A stretch of DNA of 64,000 nt from assembly GCA_964036275.1 (NCBI GenBank), contig OZ038437.1, forward strand, positions 3,910,501-3,974,500, read 5' to 3'. The notes beneath the pieces were generated by a model. The model searched no databases. It saw only the letters and a program-made list of their open reading frames with translations, and was not told the DNA's origin. This document shows positions 55,235 through 64,000 of this stretch, piece after piece. The translations under genes were made by a program, and so were the position numbers. The stretch comes from Litoditis marina (Eukaryota; Nematoda; Chromadorea; Rhabditida; Rhabditidae). Position 1 is the first letter of the stretch. The number at the start of each line of letters is the position of its first letter.

Positions 55235-57276
55235 ATGTCCCGAGATACTCTCGAGTTCTTCTCCCTGCCCGGTCGGGGCCGGTCCGAGGCCGTTCGTCTG
55301 ATGCTTACCTTCTGCGGAAAACAGTTCACCGACACTCGATTGACAATTGCCCAATGGAAACTGAAGCGAAAAGGAGGTGCGTTTGTTTATTTGTTTGTTT
55401 ACAAACATTAGTTTGTTTGTTTGTTTGTTTCGCGGGAAGGCGTGAGTTAACGGAAAAACTATTAACTTCGTTTACGGACATTTCGGTGTCTGTTTAGATA
55501 TTTACTCACTGTGGTTGATGAAGGTGGTTAGTAAACCGGAAAACGGACTTTGTTTGTTTGTTTAGTTGTTACTACATTCAGAGCATCTGACTGCGTTAGT
55601 CAGCGATAAAATGAGCGACAAGAGAGAGAAGAAGAAAGTGAGAGTAACGAGTGACGATTGTGAAAAGGGTTTCAGAAGATCCCCAGGTTCCTGCCATGAA
55701 AAACAATGACATAACATGACATAAATATTTTACATATTTTTACATATTTACATATTTATTGTTTCACTTCGCGTCGTTTCGAGGTCGATAAATACAATGA
55801 AATAATATGACACTCGTCTAAAATTCACAATTCGAATTCATGTAGATGAGCAGAACAACACGTTGTACCTTTATTTTACTTTTTTCTATTGGATTTTGTT
55901 AGTTTTGTTTTTTCCAGAAGGTTTCAATGATGACACCAAGCTGCCTGTTCTGAAAATCAACAACAAGAAAACAATGATCGGAGTGCTGGATATTTCACGG
56001 TTTATTGCATTGAACTTTGGTGAGTTCGAGTATCCAACATCTAGTTATTAATTTCATTCTGGAAGCAAAATAATGGAAGAACTACTAACATCGAAGTGGA
56101 GCCTCCTTCAATATAAGAAAAAAATGATATTGATATTGATACAAGAGATATTGGTCTTCAAAATTTGGGCAAACACAATTTATTTTTATTTAGTAGTAGT
56201 TTTCTGCTATGAGATCAGATCTTCACTCAACTCATTCCTTGTTTCCTGCCAAAAACAAAGCTTTTAAAAATTCACCAAAAAACAAAGTTTTGTTTCAGGT
56301 CTGTACGGCAGTTCGTCCGCCGAGCAGGAGAAAGTGAATGCTGTCATAAATGTTCTGGAGGAATTAAACAGTCAACTGAATCCGATTATTCGAACTACGC
56401 TGACGAAAAACTTTGAGCAGAGGGTAAGTTGAAGCACACGGAGAACGACTTGTGAAATGACTGAGTACGTATGCTAGAGGATCCCGGCCCCTTCATCCCA
56501 TCCTGCCTCTCCTCAAATATACGCTATTTCTCTGCTCTCACATCCCATGGGGATGTAAGAGACGACGAAATAGTGAGGCAGAGCGAGAGACGCAGGATGG
56601 GATGAAGGGGTCGGAATGTTCTAGCATACGTATCCAGGTCACGTGAAACGTGTATAACAAATACAGATTTCAAAACATGTTTCTTCTTGTTTTTGATAGT
56701 CATAACATTAGTTCAGATAGTTTCACGTCGAACAGTTTGATTAATAATTCCAGAAAGTCTACTGGAACAAGTTCAAGGAGGAGTCGTTGATCCCAAAACT
56801 GACCGAGTTCGAGAAGACTCTGACCACACAGCTTTTCATAGTTGGGAACAAAGTAAGTTGGTTCACAAATAATCTATTGGCGTGGTAGAAATCGTGAAGT
56901 TCACAGGATTATCTCACTAAAGAAATCTGATGAGCTTCTCGTAACGGTATCATTATATCTTTATAGAACGAACTGCATTTGACGATACGAATTGTTATAT
57001 TTTTTGTGGTGAAAAATTTTAATCTGTTCCACAACAGATAAGAAGACCCCCATTTGAAGAGTACAACGTATTATTTATTTTAATTAATCTGCTATTTTTC
57101 AATTCCAGATTTCGTGGGCTGACATTGCACTAATCGAGATGCTGACCCGCTTCCAGTGCTGTTACGACAGTTTCTACCTGGGCTATTTCGACAATCTCCG
57201 CTCGTACTGTAGTCGTTTCGAGAAACTTCCCAACATGCGCCCCTATATCCAGTCGAGACCAGATTCGTTTTTCTGA
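55235..57276 (+). CDS. Glutathione S-transferase-like protein with altered active site, 211 aa, 5 exons
   Basis: Exons: 55235-55376, 55918-56019, 56299-56423, 56754-56852, 57109-57276. The start lies one base after a GATTTTAG acceptor. The thioredoxin-like N-domain (LEFFSLPGRGRSEAVRLML) and helical C-domain fit nematode sigma-type GSTs in length and exon pattern. The LPVL cis-proline loop is present (TKLPVLKINN), as are the FGLYG linker and the SWADI capping box of the C-domain. But the catalytic Tyr of the usual LTYF motif is Phe (EFF), and the Gln-Ser pair that holds the glutathione gamma-glutamyl group is replaced (IGVLDISRF). I infer a protein with weak or no classical transferase activity, possibly a binding or regulatory role. 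Its last exon has a decayed tandem copy at 57417-57505. Confidence 0.88.
56468..56640. mobile_element. Palindromic MITE in a GST intron
   Basis: CGTATGCTAGAGGATCCCGG plus CCCCTTCATCCCATCCTG, answered by GCAGGATGGGATGAAGGGGT and TGTTCTAGCATACG. Confidence 0.85.
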
Positions 57277-57416
57277 ATAAGAAAAATACAAAATTACCAC
57301 TTCATTTCATATAAACAAGAAGGACTTTCATAAAGGTGTCTTCTTTTTATCGCCGACTCTTATTTGTGTCAAAGTTAACTTGTATCAATGTTTTTCCCTT
57401 TCAAGTACAGTAAGTC

Positions 57417-57505
57417 ATTCAGATAATCTTCGCTCATACTGTGGTTGTTTCGAGAAACTTCTCAACATGCGTCCGTACATCCAGTGAAGAACCGATTCGT
57501 TTTTT
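57417..57505 (+). pseudogene. Decayed tandem copy of the GST last-exon end
   Basis: GATAATCTTCGCTCATACTG ... GAGAAACTTCTCAACATGCG mirrors 57197-57260 with about 90% identity by eye. A TGA replaces the first codon after IQ, so it would end earlier. It has no acceptor of its own. Confidence 0.8.
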
Positions 57506-59984
57506 TGTAAGAAAGTGAGATTGAGCAGAGAAACGCGCCCCTTCTCACTCTCTCTCTTTCTCTCTTTCACACACTCTTTTTTCTTCCTCTGTCTCTTTTT
57601 GTATTATACACCCTACTGCTAGTCAACTACATGATCATTAAGACGTGAAATGATAACGTACACATTTGATAACGTTCTTCTTCTTCTTCTTCTTCTATTT
57701 AAACGTGCTTGTTCAATTGGTCCTTGTATGTTGTCGACCCCTATTTGTCTACATGTATTTGTATCGAACACATTTTCACTTATGAATGTGCATTTGGTAA
57801 CGAACACTATATTTTCTGTCTAGTATTTCTGAACTATCGAACAGGAAAGGAAATTGCTCTAAGCGAATCACATACACAGTATGCTCCCAATCGTTTCGTT
57901 GTAGCTATATAGTCTGTTTCACCAATCGATGTACTCCTACAGTAATCCGTCAATTATTCAAGGGGGTATTTTCTAATGAAAAAGTCATTACTTGGTTTCA
58001 AATTTTCAGAGTTAGTAGTAATAAACATGCAGAAGACACTATGAACATTTTGAGGCGTTCTGAATACGCTAATATAGTAAACTTTGACATGGAAGTGCTA
58101 GAAGATTACTGTAGAGGGTTATAAGTGAGTGGAACAAACTATACCACGAGGCAAAGAAACGTTCCTTCACTAGATCAAGTTTCGGCGCCCCAATTATAAT
58201 TCGCTCTATGCAAGTTGCACTCAATTACCCCACAAAAAGAGAAACTTCAGTGTCGAGAATGGATAATTAGCCTTCCTATTGGGTTCTTTTATTCGAAAGC
58301 AGGTCTATACTGTTAGTCAATTGCACAGTCACGTGAAACATGTTGAACACAGCAGAACTCAGAAACTTGCTTTGAAAAGGTGTACGTTTCCCCCCTAAAA
58401 TACTAGCTTTACATGACTATTCACTTTACTTGTAGTTTACGTTGCCTTATCCCGTTGTGTTTGTAATTTGATCCCGTTGCTTTTGGGTTGAAATTGATGA
58501 ACACCGGCGTGTTTCGAGATCAAACCATACCACAACCATGATTTGGTGACTCCCTATGGAAGAAGAAGTTCCATCAGTTTGTTTCTCGCACGTATTCTTT
58601 TTTCACGTATCCTATTGTGTCAGTGTTTTCAGGTAAAGAATTACCATCTCTTAAAGTTTTCGGAAGTTTTCAAACCCTGAAGCATCGTTCTTTACGTTCT
58701 CTTCTAGGTATGCTAATGATATTTATTCAATGTATGTATTCTGTCTTCATCGAGAAAAATCCATTCGAAATTTTGAGCGCGTACTGTGAATGGCGACGTC
58801 ATTTGACCATGGGTACCTTTCAAACGGTTTCTGTAACCTAGGAATAACTAAAAAGTCACGTGAAACTGATGATTACGCTGATTACGTAAGCAAACATCAC
58901 GAACCGTACACTTTTCAGTTCTAAGCTGTTTAGTTGGGCTGGGTTTTGCAATATTGATCCGTATCATTTCATTCCACAGTGAATCACTTGAAAATACTTG
59001 AAGCTAACCACTGTTTACTGAATTTATTGAATTCATTTTAAATCAAGGATGCACAAAACCAAGCTCACAAAACCACCAGTCCGCGGATCTGAAGTCAATA
59101 CACATCAAAAGTGAGATATACAGAATACTGTCTAATTCGTCTGAGATCACTATGTTCTCAAACTGCCACATTCCCGCGACTAATAAGACCTTCGTTTATG
59201 TTTCATGAGTACACTTGACGTCGCTCGAACCTAAACTCGAAACAAGTTTCTCTCCCCCTTCTAACCCTCGCTCTGCTTGTTCCATTCTTCTGGAGAAGGT
59301 CATGAGGTCACCCGACTGTCTCATTCTCCCATAATTGACAGCTAGTAATACAGGTGCGCAGTTCTGTTTCAACCTTTGCCGCGATGAAGTACGATACGGT
59401 TTGAAAAACAGGAGAGTGGGGAGATCCAATAGTCCCACATAGGTGATGAAGCCAGATTCGCGCCCCTTTTTGGGCCTTTTGGGCCCGCGCTCACTCCATC
59501 ACTAAAATTTCCTGTTAAGGGCCTGATAGTTGTTTGAGTTTTCTTCTGAGTTTAGAGAGCACAAGTTTTTGATTTATACACGCTCGTTTAGTCTCCCAAA
59601 TAGTTGTTGCACTCAATTGGTCACCTTATCAATATTTTGGTTAGTGCGTTTGCGTATAAAACACAGTTTTCACCAACAGGCGTTTTTGGTTCGACTTTGC
59701 TCAATTTTGTTCAATTTGATGTATTTCGCCGTTCCTTAGCATTTATTGGTTGTATTTACGAACTTGTTTTCCACTGTGGATTGTTTGGGACAAAACCTAA
59801 CCAAGGTTTTAAACAGCTCTCCATACAACATAACGCAATTTAAAGGACGATCATGTGGACCAATCTCGTGTCAACGGTCCTTTAAACTGCGATTCACCTT
59901 TCAATTGCAGTTTAAATGACTGAAGCGTTGCGATTGGACCACATTATGGTCTTTTTTGAAGAATAATACAACTTTCAGTCATCA
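57506..59984. repeat. Spacer before the collagen gene, mainly MITEs
   Basis: 57540-57600 is pyrimidine-rich and 57677-57695 a TTC repeat. 57909-58141 is M4, 58312-58440 M3, and 59841-59956 M2. The open frames at 58617-58841 and 59530-59843 are unsupported by motifs. Confidence 0.55.
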
Positions 59985-62900
59985 ATGAACCTGCTCTCAC
60001 GTGTCTGGGACCTGCTGGGAACACCTACAGTAGCAGTGTCTCTGTCTGTCTCGGCCCTCCTCTCAGCCAGTGCTCTCTGTCCCTTGATCCTTATTCACTC
60101 GCTGTATGTATTCTCTAGTATGGATCAACATCACTGTCCGGTAAGTGTCACGTGACCTGAGCATTTCGTGAAATGTTTCACGCCGTATTTTTTATGCGTT
60201 CTAACTGTTTTTGTTCTATGGTTGAATCGTGAATGGCCTACTTTGAGGAAGAACAAATCATGGAAATCATGGTAACAACAGGCTAGAGCAGAAAAAATGA
60301 TTAGCATTGTTACAACTTTGTAAGATGTTTAGTAAGATATTTCATGTTATTTTTCTTCCAGACAATGATAGGATCCCTTTCGAAACAAATGGCCGTGGTC
60401 CGAGCCGATCTGGAAGAAACCACAAGAGAAAAGAGAGAAATGGCTTGTGAGTTCATGGAGTATGATTGATGATATTGAAACTCTACTACGAAACATGAAT
60501 ATCTCAGTAACTGTTATGTAATTAACTTCTGGTATATCACAGACATCTCGAGGCCGATTCTACAACTAACCGGGTTTTCAGGTAACCTAACCCTTTTTGG
60601 TAACTTTTTTTCAAGTTACCTTGGTAGGTAACCTGGAAGTAACCTGAAACTAAGTGTGATACCAAGTTGAACGGAAGGGAAGAACGATGTTCAGAGTCCT
60701 CATTTTTCTATTTCGTCGCCATATCGATTGAATAAAAAATAAATGGATCAATTTCTCTTGAGCAGCTCTTCCAAAAAAACCTTTCTTTCTGCCTTTCTTT
60801 GAATAAAAAATTTGAAATCTGACGCTAGTTCAACACAGGGTCAAGGAAAAGTGTGGTTCACCTATACACTCAGGAACAAAAGTGGAAACATCCTTTCACT
60901 AAAAATTACACCCCGTTGGAGACCAGAAACATGGGATGTGCCTACGTTCAACTGGACGTAATGCATGAAACATACTTGATACTAAAAGTTTACTAGAAAC
61001 TAATTGAATAGTCACGTAAAGTAGGGATTCTATCGAGGCATTGTGCACTTTGTCACTGCACGTTTCTGAGTTCAGCTGTGTTCAACATGTTTTATGTGAC
61101 TGTGTAATTGACATCAGAATCACATATTCCAGCATGTTGCATCGGACCGCCAGGCCTGAAAGGCTATCCTGGTAGACCCTCGCCAGATGGAAAAGATGGA
61201 AGAGCAGGTAGAGTTCACACCATTCCTACTAAGACTCCTACATTAACCTTACAAACTTTCCGAAGGCTGTTGTGAAGCTGAAAATGTAGTTCATGGAAAA
61301 AGCTCTCGTACATTTACTCTACCTGAGAACGAGAAGGAGATACGAAAATCCTGAACCTCTCCGATCAGAAGTAAGTGAGCAAAACGGCTTGGAATTTTCC
61401 AAATCCTACTGTAGGAGTCTCAGTAGGAATGGGAAAGACTATAGTCCTTGAGAGGTCAAAAAAGCAAAACAACATCGGAGAAATCCGAAAAAGTCGGCAA
61501 ACAGACAGAACAGAGTTTCAACTGGACACGAGAACGGAATGAATTTATTCTTCCATCCCTTGACTCTGTTAAACGATTGCGAATCGTAAACAATGAAGTT
61601 TCCCAACACGTACACAACTTATCACAAAACCATACAATTTCACCGCAACAGCTGAAAGTAAACTTTCTACTCACGTAAAAAAAACACTAGTTATTCGACA
61701 GGCTCCCCGGGACGTGCTGGTCGCCCGGCTGAAGATGATCCACGCTCAATATGTCACAGAGAGTGTCCGACTGGTCCCGAGGGGTAAAAATACTATTAGC
61801 TAAAATATTCACGTGAAACGTAAAAATAACACCAGTTGCGTGCTTCGTCATTACACGAGTTTGGATTCTGGAATTTTGACGTCTGATCTGCCCACCAATT
61901 TGACTAGAATCCAAGTTCTTGTTTCTTCATGAAAAGTTATTTTTCATGGAGTTTCTTCATGAAAAGTTTTCATTGTCCGGATTTTCTTATTCAAAGTGCG
62001 CGAACCGGTGAAAAAACTATGAAAAACCTCAAAGTCATTCAGGCGTCCCGGCATGCCGGGATTGAAGGGTGATCGTGGTAGATCGGGCCGGTCCGGGGCA
62101 CCAGGGCGACCGGCCCCGCCCTCTCTCAGAGGACCACAAGGAGAACGAGGAGAACCAGGGTTCCATGGTCGGTGTCCGTAAAATTGTTGTTCTTTATCGT
62201 CAATTGAACGCAAAGAAAATTCGGCTATTTTGAGTTCGTGATCTTCCACATGACTAAAAACAACACAAATTTTACGGAACCATTCAGGAGCAACCGGCGA
62301 GCCCGGTAAGTCCGGTGAGAACGGAAAAGTGTACACCGCCGACGGGCCGCCGGGAGAAGATGGGGAGCCGGGACCTCGCGGACCACCCGGAGAGAAGGGA
62401 AGACCGGGTAGAGACGGAGAGGACGGTGAGAACTTCTGATGTTTAGGTTAGAGAACAATACAATACAAAGTTCATTGCAACCAGCTGTGGAACCGGAATG
62501 AACAGAATGTAAGGAGTCATCTAAAATAGGAGTAAAATAGGACTTTGGTCAGAAATGTAGAATGACCGGACCCGGTAGATGTTGTGGGCCAGAAGAGGAA
62601 GGTAGAATTTTTGATGTCTAGCTTGATTTGTAGGACAAAGGTGGAAAATGATTAACACGTTTTTTCCCGCACAGTGTATTCGATCGTTCTTTGTATGTGA
62701 TAGTCGCGGTTGAAAAGTAAGAAAACGACCTCCCAATTGACCGAGTCAGTGGTGCAAGTAGTTCGCTATGGAACAGTTGAAGGAGACCGGAGAGCAACAT
62801 GGTTTCTCGTGAAGCCGCTGTATCCTACTTCCGATTGGACGCGTTGCGTGTTGCGCGGCATTGTCATGTGATTGTCACGTGGACTGATCAAACTAGTATA

Positions 62901-63605
62901 CGAATTATTCGTGCTCTCTGTTCTCAATACAGTTTAAAGTAGCCCGAAACAAAACCTCTGCTCAAGTTGTGTTCCGGTCTCCTTAAAAAATCACAGAGAT
63001 TTACTGTTAGTCAACTGAACAGTCACGTGAAAGATGTCAAACACATCAGAATTCAGAAACACGCAACGACATTATGCACAATGCCTCATTATACTTCTAG
63101 TCTAGGAGTTTGGCAACTGAAATTATGATTCATTGCTCTGATCATTTATTTGTTTTTCTTGCTGGACCATCTACACGTTCACTCACAGCAGCAGCGATCG
63201 TTATTTGTATGTGGAAGAGTCGGTGGAAAGTACACCTAAACGACCTCTTGAAGGGGGGGGGGGGGGCAGAGAGAAAAGCTAGTTTAGTTACATACCTGAA
63301 TATAACGTTGCGCGCGCCAAAACAGGCAAACACGTGTCGACCGTATGCGAATTCGGTTTCTCTTGATAAGCTCTTTCATATTAATTTTTCTTTCTGTCCC
63401 CTTTAACTGACTAAGAACTTTAAAGTGGTGCATTCACTACGAAACAATGAAGTACTACAGAGATACTGTTTTGTTGGTTTATTTTGAAATTTCGAGATTG
63501 ATCACCATTTTTCAGGAATGGATGGCTATCCCGGAGATCGCGGCAACCAGGGTCGGAAGGGCGAGCGAGGAGTGCGGGGAGGCATCGGGCCCCCGGGAGC
63601 ACCAG
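59985..63605 (+). CDS. Nematode cuticle collagen, 5' part (gene runs past the window)
   Basis: Exons: 59985-60140, 60362-60446, 61133-61207, 61702-61783, 62043-62167, 62288-62425, 63516-63605; all junctions keep the Gly-X-Y frame. The N-terminus has a hydrophobic segment (about 13-47) and the Col_cuticle_N-type block TMIGSLSKQMAVVRADLEET, then REKR (about 76-79), a fitting subtilisin-like processing site. Cys-Cys (CCIGPPG) opens the first Gly-X-Y stretch; a Cys-containing break (ICHRECPTGPEG) precedes the longer collagen stretches (GPPGEKGRPGRDGEDG). Such proteins are secreted by the hypodermis, trimerise and are cross-linked into the cuticle. Seven exons are far more than usual for this family, and its introns hold MITEs (M5 half, M3, M1). 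The donor at 63606 leads to at least one more exon outside. Confidence 0.9.
60553..60656. mobile_element. Half copy of M5 in a collagen intron
   Basis: GATTCTACAACTAACCGGGT ... GGTAACCTGGAAGTAACCTG, then the homology stops. A single arm, so no longer mobile. Confidence 0.75.
61005..61115. mobile_element. M3 MITE (inverted) just before collagen exon 3
   Basis: GAGGCATTGTGCACTTTGTC ... TTCAACATGTTTTATGTGAC; ends about 20 bases before the exon acceptor. Confidence 0.7.
61209..61443. mobile_element. M1 MITE directly after the collagen exon 3 donor
   Basis: Begins within two bases of the GT of the donor (GTAGAGTTCACACCATTCCT) and ends TAGGAATGGGAAAGACTATA. The donor hexamer itself may partly derive from the element. 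Confidence 0.75.
62995..63110. mobile_element. M3 MITE in the collagen's long intron
   Basis: CTGAACAGTCACGTGAAAGA, ACACATCAGAATTCAGAAAC, ACGCAACGACATTATGCAC. A run of 12 G lies at 63256-63267 nearby. Confidence 0.65.
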
Positions 63606-63617
63606 GTTGGACACAAA

Positions 63618-63812
63618 TTATCCTCGATTATAATGACTGCTCGATAACTATCATGATGCCTATGCTTCGCTTTAAGCTCTAATTTCTATTTAATCTCCCA
63701 GTCAAGTTGAAGATGTCGCCTATGAAATTGAATTTTAGAAATTATCATAATCATCATCATAATCATAAAGTGAGCATCATGATAGTTATCTCGCAGTCAT
63801 TATAATAGATAG
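63618..63812. mobile_element. Palindromic MITE after the last visible collagen exon
   Basis: GATTATAATGACTGCTCGAT plus AACTATCATGATGC, answered by GCATCATGATAGTTATCTCG and CAGTCATTATAAT. A loop of TCATAATCATCATCATAATC lies between. Confidence 0.8.
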
Positions 63813-64000
63813 TTCATCTAATATGCCTGATGCACGTGGTTTCGTTTTTCAATTTTTTTTATTTCTTGAGAACTTTCTTTGCCGTCAAGTTTTGATGGAA
63901 TACAACCCCGCTGAACAGTGTGAAGCTGTACAGTCAGAGACAAAGAGGAAGAGAGTGAGAAGCAACGGGATAATACTACATACTGCGTGAGAACAATTGA

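Noticed and set aside
61944..62336. Minus-strand 130-codon frame rich in Pro/Gly/Arg
   Set aside because: Shadow of the collagen Gly-X-Y exons on the + strand.

Overview
The window is nuclear DNA of a nematode, almost certainly a Caenorhabditis species: introns end in TTTTCAG-type acceptors, an acceptor often sits directly before the ATG (as at trans-splice sites), there is a nematode cuticle collagen, and many small palindromic elements lie in introns and between genes. tdpt-1 and tfg-1 stand head to head; from memory they are also neighbours in C. elegans (clone Y63D3A). The species cannot be fixed from sequence alone. Exons were assembled by eye from splice sites, phase and family resemblance.

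Layout. (1) 1-17,100, + strand: a cluster of tiny secreted-peptide genes. Family A (1582, 5453, 7552, plus a decayed copy near 4156) encodes a signal peptide, a dibasic processing site and a cationic amphipathic helix ending in A/V-G-P-V-x-V-G, cecropin-like in shape. Family B (10000, 13831, 16380) has a shared signal/pro region and a short basic peptide containing FGG. Both have promoters with TGATAA (GATA) and TATA motifs and coding exons entered from a 5' intron. The end of another short-peptide gene may lie at 54-80. (2) 17,921-24,696, minus: snx-1, a retromer sorting nexin (PX plus BAR). (3) 25,642-29,533, minus: tdpt-1 (TDP2), upstream of snx-1 on the same strand, possibly one operon. 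(4) 30,315-35,278, +: tfg-1 (PB1, coiled coil, P/Q/G-rich tail). (5) 36,074-46,648, minus: a Cys-rich single-pass membrane protein I do not recognise. (6) 48,006-52,859, minus: an indoleamine 2,3-dioxygenase family protein. (7) 55,235-57,276, +: a glutathione S-transferase-like protein lacking key catalytic residues. (8) 59,985 to beyond 63,605, +: a cuticle collagen running off the window.

Spaces and introns hold at least six families of short palindromic elements (one nested in another), long fold-back repeats, a roughly 470-bp CA repeat, a CpG-rich minisatellite and tRNA-like SINE fragments. A recurrent oddity is tandem re-duplication of exon ends (snx-1 twice, tfg-1, the GST), besides decayed exon copies among the peptide genes.

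The most novel part is the peptide cluster: two unrelated, locally expanding families of putative secreted effector peptides under similar GATA-type promoters, suggesting intestinal or barrier defence. One family B gene carries a fold-back element whose end forms a good 3' splice site in frame, a possible intron birth.
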